This document shows, one piece after another, positions 36,954 to 51,116 of a stretch of DNA of 64,000 bases. Source of the DNA: Mactromeris polynyma. Its lineage: Eukaryota; Mollusca; Bivalvia; Venerida; Mactridae. The stretch spans positions 2,652,819-2,716,818 of the forward strand of contig JASFXZ010000043.1 of the NCBI GenBank assembly GCA_032209605.1. Direction: 5' to 3'. The notes under the pieces were generated by a model, which was not told the DNA's origin, made no database searches, and saw nothing but the letters and a program-made list of their open reading frames with translations. Both the position numbers and the translations under genes were made by a program. How positions within the stretch are numbered: position 1 is the first letter of the stretch; the number at the start of each line of letters is the position of its first letter.

Positions 36954-38621
36954 GGGAGACAATTGATCTAGCAGAGATAATTCATTGTGTTTCAGAAGTC
37001 AGAGTTGTCTAACTTGGTAGGATTTGAATTTTAAATCAGATTATGAATTGTGTGCAAAAGCATTTTAGAAAGAAAAACAACACATTTTCACTATGTAATT
37101 TTGTGTATATGTTTAGTTTAGAAATGAAATTTTCTTAATTATGGAGTGATTAATGTGACTGATGATTTGGAATTATCATGGTAAGATTTTTTCTATTTAC
37201 TTTTATTTTATTTCCCTTCATTGACACTTATGTGTTTGTGACTGTATATTGTGCTTGACCTTTTTGTCAGTTAGATAAAAGTGTTAAAGAACAAGAAAAA
37301 GTAATCACTTTTCATTTTACATTCATGATACATATCAATTATCAGTTCTATAATTTATGTGTTAGTATCTAGGTAAGGACTATTTGTCTTAAGTATGCAT
37401 TCATTGAATTTGATAGTTATATGTTAATTTTTTGCATTATTCACTGTTAAAGTGGGGAGGAATGTTCGGTTTTTATTTTCATTAATAATTAATCACAGAT
37501 AAAGGTTGATTTGTAGTTCTGAATATGGTTGAAATAAGTAATTGTTATTATGTCGTATGGTTATTTTTGCAGATATATTTGGTATCAGAATAGCCGTGGT
37601 GATGAAATCTTCACACTAAAATGGTAATTGTAAATGTGATAGAAATGAATTAAAAGAAGGTCTATAGCATGTAATATGTGCCATGTATTATTTTTTGAGA
37701 TGTTCCTATACCTTCTGTGCTATTTTGCCTCGTTCCAGGTCTGTCTTTTCCGATCCTTTATTATTTTTTTCGAGAATTTTTTCTTTTTTTTCTTAAATCT
37801 ACCCCTTAACAACACAAAATTTCTAGTCCTTGAAAATGAGGGGAAAGTACTTGATTTTTTTTGGGAAGTTCTGTCTGAACTATGCAACACTATTATGTCC
37901 AGACTTAAAGCCAGTCTATATGTTAATTGTATTTATGGAAGTTATGGTATATATTTTTAATCATCATGTCTTTTAAATCTGAAGCAGGATTTGTTAATAT
38001 TTGGCTTGGGATTTTTTCAAATATATAATGCTTTGCAAGGACATATTCTAAAGGGTGGATTGCATTTTTACGAAATTCTTTAAAATGGTTAAAGTATTAC
38101 TTTTTGTTATTAATGTTTTTCTGACTCCTATTTAAGTGTATAAAAAAAGCATATTTGAATCATTACCATTTGCATAAATTCAAGATTCATCAATGTATTT
38201 AATGACAGCTGTACAGTCAAGTGCGAGTGTTTCTTTTATAAAGATTTGTTATGAATTTATACTTGTATATTTGTAACATGTATGCTTCTGTATACTGATT
38301 TTATGTATGTGAATGTATAAAAATGTTGATATATTATTCAGGTGTCATTTGAAGATGTGCTATAAATGGGTCCTTGCACCAGAAAGAGTATCAAATTTGG
38401 TAATTTACTTACTGATGAGTCTTTACGTTACATTATTTGTAATTTGTCAGACTTAGATCTCGCTATTTTTAAATTACCGATACCTCTTTTGATGTGGATA
38501 TCTTGGAGGGTGGTGTAGCAGAAAGACATTTATAAGAATGTGATACAAAACCATATTGTTGTTTTGCTTTCTAAGTAATTTTGTCATTATCTGTATGAGT
38601 GATTTGAGTGTTTGTATTTGA
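36954..38621 (+). other. PRPF4B 3' UTR
   Basis: The stretch from the TAA stop to the first good polyadenylation signal is AT-rich with no coding frame that resembles anything. No repeat is recognised. Confidence 0.55.
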
Positions 38622-38627
38622 AATAAA
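38622..38627 (+). terminator. Candidate PRPF4B polyadenylation signal
   Basis: AATAAA in 'tatttgaaataaaaatgtgtc' is followed 15-30 bp later by T-rich 'actttacttttcttttac'. It would give a 3' UTR of about 1.7 kb. Confidence 0.5.
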
Positions 38628-38649
38628 AATGTGTCATGAAACTTTACTT

Positions 38650-41600
38650 TTCTTTTACAACTCCTGGCAAACTACAAGTTTGATGAGGAGCATATCGTCT
38701 TCCGAGCTGTTCGTACAAGGAATGCAGATAGATTACTGAGTTGGAAAACTGGAAAGAGGGGACGTTTTTTCACGTAAACATGTAAAGCAAATGTACTGTG
38801 ACACCCCAAAACCAAATATAACTTTTGTACTATTGTCAATTTGCTTATGAATATATTCAGTTTATGTAAGCGCTTATTAGAAAACTTTGTTGCTGTGATC
38901 AGACGGTTACATAGACCATAACATGTTTGCATAACATGGGTATGTCAGAGAATATGTTGAAAACTGTTCTAATTGGTTTGTTTGTCGATATCTTCATACA
39001 TCCGCTATTTGTATACATGATGTCAACGTAGGGGTTTTGCTCTATTATATATACAGGATACTGTGGTGTAAGGTGTAACGTCTGAAGATGGTACAAATAT
39101 AAATATGTTTCCAGCATTTTGCCTAGAAATTTAGAAGCTGTATTGTAAAAGGCCGTCTAAAATGTTGAAGTTTTTCTCTTACTTCTACTATTACTTAAGG
39201 TTCTTTAGTTTTTCTGCCGAAGAAAGTGATGTTAATGTTAAAATATCTTAGGGGATGGAACATGGAACTATATTACAGTATACCAGGGACAAAAGTGCTA
39301 AACATGGGGTGAAGTGTAAACGAAATAACATATTATAATCCCTACCTTCTGTTTTCAGCTTCTGACAGCCGATGTATAACACATTGTATCCCTTGTTTAC
39401 ATCATCTACACAGTTGGCACTGGGGAACCTTTGCTTAATGATGGTAATTGCAATGTGTTTGAAGTCATGTGAACTTCTGAGTGATGAGATTATTTAAGCT
39501 GTTTTATTTTTATTGTTGAATGCTTATATATCCAACTTTGCTAGTCCTAAGGATTCAGGATCTAAAATTGATGTGTCGATTTCTGTTCTCTGCTGAGTTT
39601 ATGGTTTAAATCATTGAAATTTACCTTGTAGTAGAATACAAGAATTGGACAAGATAAAATATTTGGCTTGGAATTTTTTTTTCTTTTAAGTTTCTTTAAA
39701 GGAAGTCAATTTTTTTATGATTATGTGATATCATGTGTACATTTCTGTTGGTATTACAGGCATGAGAATTATCTGTGGATTCACAGAAATCCGCGGATTT
39801 GACGCTCGCAAGGGCCATTGTTGAGACAATTTAAGCCATCTTAGATGCCTAAAAGCCTTTGAAATTTGTATTCTCATGCCTGTGGTATCAAAAAGCTTTC
39901 TAAGCTTTATTCACCTGCCATTTTCAGTCCGGCATTGAACTATGAAATTATTGCTTTAAATAATGTGGTTTCAGGACAATGGGTACTTCTGACTTGATCA
40001 TTTCCACCTCTGAAAAGTGTGTTTAGGATGTGTAGTTTTACAACTTGAATGATTGGTGCAAAGCGTAAGAATGACATTTAAGGATAACTAATTTAAGGAC
40101 ACGTTTCAATTAAATGCTGTTGAGAGAAAAACAACAGAAATTTCCTTTTGTAGGGTGTTGGTGTTTTCCTTGTATAATGGCTAATATGTCACATTTTTTG
40201 TTCCAGAACTACAGACATGATATCAATATTGACCACAGCAATATTGACATGATGATAAGAGCTTCGGTCCCTTCAACCGTTTCATATTGGATTTCAGGAA
40301 GATGGACACAAACCAGCCAGATGGACTGTGATATGCAGAATTTAATGTGCTTGCAGTATCGTAATGAAATGTAACAAGAAATACAGCAAGTGACATTTCT
40401 GCTATACAATATCGTGTTATTTGAATTATCCTTTCAAAGTAGAGCTGTTGAGATTGTTTGAAAATTTCATATGAGATTGTTTGAAAATTTCATATTTGTG
40501 TGTTGCATGAAACAACATAACATATAAACAAACTTTAAGTAATTATCCAGCCTTCTGGAAAATAATAACTTTGAACTACTGATCAATTGGTCTAAAATGA
40601 ACACTTGGTATTTTTAGTCTTCACTAATGATATCCAAATAACATAGTAATCAATAGTTCTGGTATTTCATTGGTAATTTATCAATAGTTGATACATATTT
40701 AGACGTATAATATTTGCTTACAAATGAAATCAAATATTTTGTGTGAAATATACAATATTTTAGGAAGTGCAGTGGTTGAGGGGCAGTGCGCCTGACTCGG
40801 GATCAGTAGGTCATCACTTCTACCCAGTATGATCACAAACTTCCCAATCCCTAAATAAGGCGCGAGTACCGGTTGGTAGCCAGGAAGCAGTCGCTTTGAG
40901 AATGATAAGTAAATGTTGTAAGAACTTGACCACAATCGATGTAAAATAAATAAGTTTGAACTTAGATTTACAGTAGTCAAACTGAAGGTGTTTAGATATC
41001 TTTCTCTGATCACTTCTCTTTCTTTTTTTGATACTTGTGGTGTTTTGTGTCTGATTCTTGAATTCCCAACACATTTTTCATTCAAATGATTTGGAATTTG
41101 GTAAAATCATAGTTGGAGACTGTCTCGTGTGGATGCTTTACCTGTTAAAACAGGACCAATTTCACATAAGATTTCAATTGAAATCTGTCTGAAAACCAAA
41201 TTGTCAAGAACTTAATATTTTGAGATATAGATCACATAGCTAGTCAAAAGTGCTGACTTGTGCACTACTAACATCACTATCAGGAGTGAGACTGTTTGTT
41301 ATTTTATTTTTATTACACAAGAAAAGAAGTATTGGATTTGAGTAAAATCTCAGTTTTAGAACTTCTGTGAAGCTAGGGTCAGGTGGCATAGTTTCAAAAG
41401 TAATCTCAGATTGAAGTGATCACCGTGTGTTTAATAGTTAAACTCAATTAAGTTAATTGTCATTTAATTTCCTATTATCACAATGGCAGTATTCAGGTCA
41501 GTCAGACAGTTTTGTCTGATGATGTTACAGTATGATATTATGTGGTATGGTATGGTATGTATGATAAAGTTGTGTTCATTGAAAACTTGCCATAATTCAT

Positions 41601-42570
41601 GCAATTTTTTCACATTCATGTTACATGTAAAAAAAATCAGATTTTTGGTGTTAATTTTTTGGTTAGATTAATAAATGTTAAGTGTATAAGTCAAGTCGTT
41701 GGTTGCGTACAACTGCAGTACAATTCACTAATACTAAAATGTGTAATTGTAATTGAAGTATTGTCTTAATATACCGTCTAGAAACTAAAACAATCTAAAC
41801 ATACTGAAACTTTCCCTATTCACACTGAATATTAAACTTTATGTCTTGTCTGAATCCTCATATTGTTAAACCTTACCATAATTTTTCTGTTTCAAGTTTT
41901 CATTTTATTTCAGTCGGAAGAAAGTCTACCATTTACAGAACACTCAACTGTAACCGACTTGTGGAAAACGGCGAACTTGTTTGTCGAAATGGATATAAGT
42001 GTTGAAATGTGATCTGAAGACAAAAATGTGATATTTCAACAAATTAATTCCAACAGCTTGACTTTGTTTATTAGAAGGATACAGAAAAACATGATAATTT
42101 GAGTAGTGTGCTGTTACATAACACTGGTGTTAACATATATCTGTCTGCTCTTATTATGTATTTGTATTCTTTAGCAATCACTTCCAAATATGTTTTTGTG
42201 ATTTAAATAGAATACATGATTATTTTTCACTACTTCTGTCTTGTTATTTATTTCTTGAGTACTAGAGTATATATACAAGCACATGAACTGATGGTAACAA
42301 TGTCATTTATTGTACATGCAGAATAGACAGTGCAACACATCATATGATTTCTAGCTTGTCTGTTTTGATAATACAAAGAGCTTTGGTGGTAGCTTGATTG
42401 TCATTATTTCTGTTTAAATGTTAAATATTACATTTAGCTCAATTTTTTACAAAGTAAAAGTCCATGGTAATATAACCCTCAGGCTTGTGTCTTTATTTAC
42501 TTATGGTGCTCATGTTATACATGGTATAAGTGAACACATACTAATACAGCTACTAATATACTATGTTCTG
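38650..42570. other. Intergenic DNA, little recognised
   Basis: No ORF here has plausible splice signals combined with a recognisable protein. Contents noted are a SINE-like unit at 40762-40967 and a 27-bp tandem doublet at 40449-40497 (gagattgtttgaaaatttcatat). The rest is AT-rich unique-looking DNA. Confidence 0.5.
40762..40967 (+). mobile_element. SINE-like element
   Basis: The head 'gaagtgcagtggttgaggggcagtgcgcctgactcgggatcag' has an A-box-like cagtggttgagg and a weak B-box region (gtcatcacttctaccc). The body contains 'ggcgcgagtaccggttggtagccaggaagcagtc' and the tail 'aaaataaataagtttgaac'. Its 'ggcgcga..ccaggaagcag' motif recurs in the 22190-22295 element, suggesting a shared SINE body. 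Confidence 0.5.
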
Positions 42571-42574
42571 CAGC

Positions 42575-45500
42575 CTGAACTGACTATAGCACACATATAC
42601 TTGTGTATAGAAAACAGATATTGACTAAAGCAGACACATTCTTTTCTGTACAGGATACATATAACTGAGAACAGCAACCAATACTGACTAGCAGACTCGT
42701 ATACTCGAATACAGGATACATATAACTGAGTACAGCAACCAATACTGACTATAGCAGACTCGTATACTGGAATACAGGATACATATAACTGAGTACAGCA
42801 ACCAATACTGACTATAGCAGACTGGTATACTGGAATACAGGATACATATAACTGAGTACAGCAACCAATACTGACTATAGCAGACTCGTATACTCGAATA
42901 CAGGATACATATAACTGAGTACAGCAACCAACACTGACTATAGCAGACTCGTATACTTGTGTACAAGATACATATAACTGAGTACAGCAACCAATACTGA
43001 CTATAGCAGACTCGTAAACTTGAGTACAGGATACATATAACTGAGAACAGCAACCAATACTGACTAGCAGACTCGTATACTTGAGTACAGGATACATATA
43101 ACTGAGAACAGCAACCAACACCGACTATAGCAGACTCGTATATTTGTGTACAAGATACATATAACTGAGTACAGCAACCAATACTGACTATAGCAGACTC
43201 GTAAACTTGAGTACAGGATACATATAACTGAGAACAACAACCAATACTGACTATAGCAGACTCGTATACTAGTACTCGAATACAGGATACATATAACAGA
43301 ACAGCAACCAATACTGACTAGCAGACTCGTATACTTGAGTACAGGATAATTATAACTGAGAACAGCAACCAATACTGACTATAGTAGACTAGATACTTGT
43401 GTACAAGATACATATAATTAGTACAGCAACTGATACTGTCTAGCACAGACACATATACTTGTGTACAGGAGACAGATAATGCATTTAGCAGTCTGTACTG
43501 ACTATAGCAGACATATACTTGTGTATAGGAGACATACACTGCATACAGAAACTAGTACTGACTATAGCACACATATACTTGTGTACATTAGACATATACT
43601 GAGTACAGCAACTAATACTGGCTGTAGCACACATATACGGAGTACAGCAACTAGTACTGGCTATAGCACACATATACTTGTGTACAGGAGACATATACAG
43701 AGTACAGCAACTTGTACTGGCTATATCACAAACATACGGAGTACATCAACTTGTACTGACTATAGCACACATATACGGAGTACATCAACTTGTACTGGCT
43801 ATAACACACATATACGGAGTACATCAACTTGTACTGACTATAGCACACATATACGGAGTACATCAACTTGTACTGACTATAGCACACATATACTGAGTAC
43901 AGCAACTTGTACTGACTATAGCACACATATACGGAGTACATCAACTTGTACTGACTATAGCACACATATACGGAGTACAGCAACTTGTACTGACTATAGC
44001 ACACATATACGGAGTACATCAACTTGTACTGACTATAGCACACATATACTGAGTACATCAACTTGTACTGACTATAGCACACATATACGGAGTACAGCAA
44101 CTTGTACTGACTATAGCACACATATACGGAGTACAGTAACTTGTACTGACTATAGCACACATATACGGAGTACAGCAACTTGTACTGGCTATAGCACACA
44201 TATACGGAGTACAACAACTTGTACTGGCTATAGCACACATAAACGGAGTACAGCAACTTGTACTGACTATAGCACACATATACGGAGTACATCAACTTGT
44301 ACTGACTATAGCACACATATACGGAGTACAGCAACTTGTACTGGCTATAGCACACATATACGGAGTACAGTAACTTGTACTGGCTATAGCACACATATTC
44401 TTGTGTACATGAGACATATACTGAGTACAGCAACTTGTACTGACTATAGCATACATATACGGAGTACAGTAACTTGTACTGGCTATAGCACACATATACT
44501 GAGTACAGTAACTTGTACTGGCTATAACACACATATACGGAGTACAGTAACTTGTACTGACTATAGCATACATATACGGAGTACAGCAACTTGTACTGAC
44601 TATAGCACACATATACTGAGTACAGCAACTTGTACTGGCTATAACACACATATACGGAGTACAGTAACTTGTACTGGCTATAGCACACCTATACGGAGTA
44701 CAGCAACTTGTACTGACTATAGCACACATATACGGAGTACAGCAACTTGTACTGGCTATAGCACACATATACGGAGTACAGCAACTTGTACTGACTATAG
44801 CACACATATACGGAGTACATCAACTTGTACTGACTATAGCACACATATACGGAGTACAGCAACTTGTACTGGCTATAGCACACATATACGGAGTACATCA
44901 ACTTGTACTGGCTATAGCACACATATACGGAGTACATCAACTTGTACTGGCTATAGCACACATATACGGAGTACATCAACTTGTACTGGCTATAGCACAC
45001 CTATACGGAGTACAGCAACTTGTACTGGCTATAGCACACATATACTGAGTACAGCAACTTGTACTGGCTATAGCACACATATACGGAGTACATCAACTTG
45101 TACTGGCTATAGCACACATATACGGAGTACAGCAACTTGTACTGGCTATAGCACACATATACGGAGTACATCAACTTGTACTGACTATAGCACACATATA
45201 CTGAGTACAGCAACTTGTACTGGCTATAACACACATATACGGAGTACATCAACTTGTACTGGCTATAGCACACATATACGGAGTACATCAACTTGTACTG
45301 GCTATAGCACACGTATACGGAGTACATCAACTTGTACTGACTATAGCACACATATACGGAGTACAGCAACTTGTACTGGCTATAGCACACATATACGGAG
45401 TACATCAACTTGTACTGGCTATAGCACACATATACGGAGTACATCAACTTGTACTGGCTATAGCACACATATACGGAGTACATCAACTTGTACTGGCTAT

Positions 45501-48500
45501 AGCACACGTATACGGAGTACAGCAACTTGTACTGGCTATAGCACACATATACTGAGTACAGCAACTTGTACTGGCTATAGCACACATATACGGAGTACAT
45601 CAACTTGTACTGGCTATAGCACACATATACGGAGTACAGCAACTTGTACTGGCTATAGCACACATATACGGAGTACATCAACTTGTACTGACTATAGCAC
45701 ACATATACTGAGTACAGCAACTTGTACTGGCTATAACACACATATACGGAGTACATCAACTTGTACTGACTATAGCACACATATACGGAGTACAGCAACT
45801 TGTACTGACTATAGCACACATATACGGAGTACATCAACTTGTACTGGCTATAGCACACATATACGGAGTACAGCAACTTGTACTGGCTATAGCACACATA
45901 TACGGAGTACAGCAACTTGTACTGGCTATAGCACACATATTCTTGTGTACATGAGACATATACGGAGTACAGCAACTTGTACTGGCTATAGCACACATAT
46001 ACGGAGTACAGCAACTTGTACTGGCTATAGCACACCTATACGGAGTACAGCAACTTGTACTGGCTATAGCACACATATACGGAGTACATCAACTTGTACT
46101 GGCTATAGCACACATATACGGAGTACAGCATCTTGTACTGGCTATAGCACACATATACGGAGTACAACAACTTGTACTGGCTATAGCACACATATTCTTG
46201 TGTACATGAGACATATACGGAGTACAGCAACTTGTACTGACTATAGCACACATATTCTTGTGTACATGAGACATATACGGAGTACAGCAACTTGTACTGA
46301 CTATAGCACACATATTCTTGTGTACAGGAGACATATACGGAGTACAGCAACTTGTACTGACTATAGCACACATATTCTTGTGTACATGAGACATATACGG
46401 AGTACAGCAACTTGTACTGGCTATAGCACACATATTCTTGTGTACAGGAGACATATACGGAGTACAGCAACTTGTACTGACTATAGCACACATATACGGA
46501 GTACAGCATCTTGTACTGGATATAGCACACATATACTGAGTACAGCAACTTGTACTGACTATAGCACACATATTCTTGTGTACATGAGACATATACGGAG
46601 TACAGCAACTTGTACTGGATATAGCACACATATACGGAGTACAGCATCTTGTACTGGATATAGCACACATATACGGAGTACAGCAACTTGTACTGACTAT
46701 AGCACACATATTCTTGTGTACATGAGACATATACGGAGTACAGCAACTTGTACTGGATATAGCACACATATACGGAGTACAACAACTTGTACTGGCTATA
46801 GCACACATATTCTTGTGTACATGAGACATATACGGAGTACAGCAACTTGTACTGACTATAGCACACATATTCTTGTGTACAGGAGACATATACGGAGTAC
46901 AGCAACTTGTACTGGCTATAGCACACATATTCTTGTGTACAGGAGACATATACGGAGTACAGCAACTTGTACTGACTATAGCACACATATACGGAGTACA
47001 GCATCTTGTACTGGATATAGCACACATATACTGAGTACAGCAACTTGTACTGACTATAGCACACATATTCTTGTGTACATGAGACATATACGGAGTACAG
47101 CAACTTGTACTGGATATAGCACACATATACGGAGTACAGCATCTTGTACTGGATATAGCACACATATACGGAGTACAGCATCTTGTACTGGATATAGCAC
47201 ACATATACGGAGTACAGCATCTTGTACTGGATATAGCACACATATACGGAGTACAGCATCTTGTACTGGCTATAGCACACATATACGGAGTACAACAACT
47301 TGTACTGGCTATAGCACACATATTCTTGTGTACATGAGACATATACGGAGTACAGCAACTTGTACTGGCTATAGCACACATATTCTTGTGTACAGGAGAC
47401 ATATACGGAGTACAGCAACTTGTACTGACTATAGCACACATATACGGAGTACAGCATCTTGTACTGGATATAGCACACATATACTGAGTACAGCAACTTG
47501 TACTGGCTGTAGCACACATATACGGAGTACAGCAACTTGTACTGACTATAGCACACATATACGGAGTACAGCAACTTGTACTGACTTTAGCACACATATA
47601 CTGAGTACATCAACTTGTACTGACTATAGCTCACATATACTGAGTACAGCAACTTGTACTGACTATAGCACACATATACGGAGTACATCAACTTGTACTG
47701 ACTATAGCACACCTATACGGAGTACAGCAACTTGTACTGGCTATAGCACACATATACGGAGTACATCATCTTGTACTGGCTATAGCACACATATACGGAG
47801 TACAGCAACTTGTACTGACTATAGCACACATATACGGAGTACAGCAACTTGTACTGGCTATAACACACATATACGGAGTACATCAACTTGTACTGGCTAT
47901 AGCACACATATACGGAGTACAGCAACTTGTACTGGCTATAGCACACGTATACGGAGTACAGCAACTTGTACTGACTATAGCACACATATACGGAGTACAG
48001 CAACTTGTACTGGCTATAGCACACATATACGGAGTACATCATCTTGTACTGACTATAGCACACATATACGGAGTACAGCAACTTGTACTGGCTATAGCAC
48101 ACATATACGGAGTACAGCAACTTGTACTGGCTATAGCACACATATACGGAGTACAGCAACTTGTACTGACTATAGCACACATATACGGAGTACATCATCT
48201 TGTACTGACTATAGCACACATATACGGAGTACAGCATCTTGTACTGGCTATAGCACACATATACTGAGTACATCAACTTGTACTGACTATAGCACACCTA
48301 TACGGAGTACAGCAACTTGTACTGGCTATAGCACACATATACGGAGTACAGCAACTTGTACTGGCTATAGCACACATATACGGAGTACAGCAACTTGTAC
48401 TGACTATAGCACACATATACGGAGTACAGCAACTTGTACTGACTTTAGCACACATATACTGAGTACATCAACTTGTACTGACTATAGCTCACATATACTG

Positions 48501-49110
48501 AGTACAGCAACTTGTACTGACTATAGCACACATATACGGAGTACATCAACTTGTACTGACTATAGCACACCTATACGGAGTACAGCAACTTGTACTGGCT
48601 ATAGCACACATATACGGAGTACATCATCTTGTACTGGCTATAGCACACCTATACGGAGTACAGCAACTTGTACTGGCTATAGCACACATATACTGAGTAC
48701 ATCAACTTGTACTGACTATAGCACACATATACGGAGTACAGCTGCAACTTGTACTGGCTATAGCACACATATACGGAGTACAGCATCTTGTACTGGCTTT
48801 AGCACACATATACGGAGTACAGCAACTTGTACTGACTATAGCACACATATACGGAGTACAGCAACTTGTACTGACTATAGCACACATATACGGAGTACAG
48901 CAACTTGTACTGGCTATAGCACACATATACTGAGTACATCAACTTGTACTGACTATAGCACACATATACGGAGTACATCATCTTGTACTGACTATAGCAC
49001 ACATATACGGAGTACAGCAACTTGTACTGGCTATAGCACACATATACTTGTGTACAGGAGACATATATTGAGTACAGCAACCGGTACTAATTGTAGCAGG
49101 CACATTTACT
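42575..49110. repeat. 6.5-kb satellite: 39-bp units with 60/63-bp relatives
   Basis: The dominant 39-bp unit is ggagtacagcaacttgtact + ggctatagcacacatatac. At 42630-43480 the unit is about 63 bp (acaggatacatataactgag...cgtatactcgaat), and at about 46190-47420 39-bp units mix with 60-bp ones carrying an extra 21-bp block (attcttgtgtacatgagacat). Each unit has the inverted pair AGTACA-GCAACT-TGTACT. Variation sits at a few fixed positions (aca(g/t)caact, ct(g/a)(g/a)ct, ac(g/t)gag). Higher-order copies are visible at offsets of 507 bp (45001 vs 45508) and 858 bp (47581 vs 48439). The 1922-codon plus-strand frame (43461-49229) and long minus-strand frames are explained by unit lengths divisible by three and absence of stops. 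Confidence 0.95.
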
Positions 49111-49229
49111 TCTACGATGGAGACACGTACGATGCAGAGCACATGGACGTCTACATAAATGTTCATCTATGTATTCTGTCGTACCAGTGCTTGATGAGAA
49201 TATGCGAGAAAATATTTTACTTTATCTGA

Positions 49230-51095
49230 TCAAGATGTGCGCAATTTAATTTCATAGTATTCATCAATTTATATAACCGTGAAATTAAATTTATTCAAAG
49301 CTGCACTGCAGTGTTTACGGTTTCAAGTTTTTTCTGTTATGTCAAAATGCAGTCATCCTTGCATAAATATATAGCTATAATTGCTTATACGTTGTATGGT
49401 CTAGCTGACACACATTATCTATCATGTAATATTATTTATTACCTGGTACAGAGTACATATGATATGAGCATACATGCATTTCGGTATCGTATAAACATAT
49501 GTATTGTGTGCACACGCTATCGGTCAGTCTATATCATTACATCTAGTGGTTGGATTTAAGTGATCATGGGTTTGGAACGTTTTAAATTCAAGTTAAATTA
49601 ATGGTATTTAAATAAGGTAAGATAATACGTATCGTTTGCAGACATATAATTTAGACAGAGCGAATAAGCGTATGGATTTATATGAAATGACCACCTATTT
49701 CTCGAAATCGGTTCAAATTTATTAAGATCTTGAAACAGTAAACATGTGATATATGTCTTGTGTTTAATTGGCTGTTACTAATTAACAAATTATACTTAAA
49801 TTTCGTGTTCAATCAATCGTAGGTCGGATGGCGAAAGTGATTGTTCATACTAATGTACTGTAACCTTTTTAAAAGGTTACTACGCTTGTAATGTCGCTAT
49901 ACCAAACACGTGAGAGAATATAGGATAGGGCATGTTTAAACTCGTACTATTCTCCGAATGTGTTTTGTAGTTGAATGTAGACAAGATGTGTTTGTTTTTG
50001 TAAATAATGTGTACAACTATTGAATAAGAGATATACATGTAATCAATCACTGACGAATGAATTCAATGCGTCGACATTTGTTTTCAGTGTAAAACGATCA
50101 CACTTCAACTACGAAGTATTATCTATTTTTAATGCAATGAGTGTGGTTTTAAATTTCAACTTAAAATATACGTACATATACAAACGTGATGTTTAAAAGG
50201 TAAACGATTCGTTTTTCTCTTCAAGTGATTTATGCACATTTTGATAATAACGCAGTATGTATACGGAAGTTTTGTCCTGTGTATATTTATCTTTTCTGAA
50301 GAGGAGTAAATCTATAAAATTGTGAACCTCTGGCTTAAAATGTGTGGGTGACGATGATTTGATTTTGATGCACAACAAGTTTATAGAATGTACTTGAACT
50401 AATCAACATGGATTTCTTGATCAGAATGTTTGACTGGATAACATGAAATGTTTAATTCTTCTAAGAATATACCTTATGTTCACATCTATTGGGAAATACA
50501 AGAAATTGTGGAAATGACCGGATAATTAATGACAAGATATCGATTCAATGTCACATGCTGGATTGTGCATTTTGACTGCTTGTAACATTGTGACTTGTCA
50601 CATTTGAATATTTGTGGTTTCAGACAACTATAAACTGAAGGTATGGATATAGTAATGTATAATGTATTGGATGTTTAAATGATCTGTTTTGTATCGAGCT
50701 GGTTTTATCCAGCATGGTTAAATCATTTAACATTTTGAATATCATTTTCCCTAACTTATTGCTGTTTACGCGCCATTACCATCGCTTATCATATCTCATA
50801 CCCGTCAATACATGAAAACGTATACAATTTATCCGAGCAAACTTAAATATACATTCTATCGACTCGGTTCAATACATACATATTCGTCTAAATTAATTAG
50901 TTTCATTGCGTGCTGCAATGTGTTAAACAATGATGTGGTTGTGTTCATTGATTTATTTCGATCAAAACTGTCTGTAGATCAAGATATACACTCACGGTAC
51001 AATCTGATCATGGTATGCGATCCTCATTTGACAACGTAGCATTTTCGAAGAGAGTGTCAATTTTAATCACAATGTGACTACAAAACAAAAATGAA
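49230..51095. other. Unrecognised AT-rich spacer between two satellite fields
   Basis: I see no gene, repeat or RNA gene here. Short open frames such as 49311-49559 and 50812-51039 lack family resemblance and splice context. Confidence 0.5.
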
Positions 51096-51116
51096 ATGTG
51101 TGGTTATCTAAAGCTC

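Noticed and set aside
40114..40374. 86-codon ORF as an exon of an unknown gene
   Set aside because: No conserved motif, no partner exon and no donor in frame.
43461..49229. 1922-codon open frame (STATCTGYSTHIR repeats) as a giant repeat protein
   Set aside because: It is a direct read of a tandem satellite with unit lengths divisible by three; several other frames on the minus strand are open too, it lacks a signal peptide or conserved flanking exons, and variants are not codon-biased.
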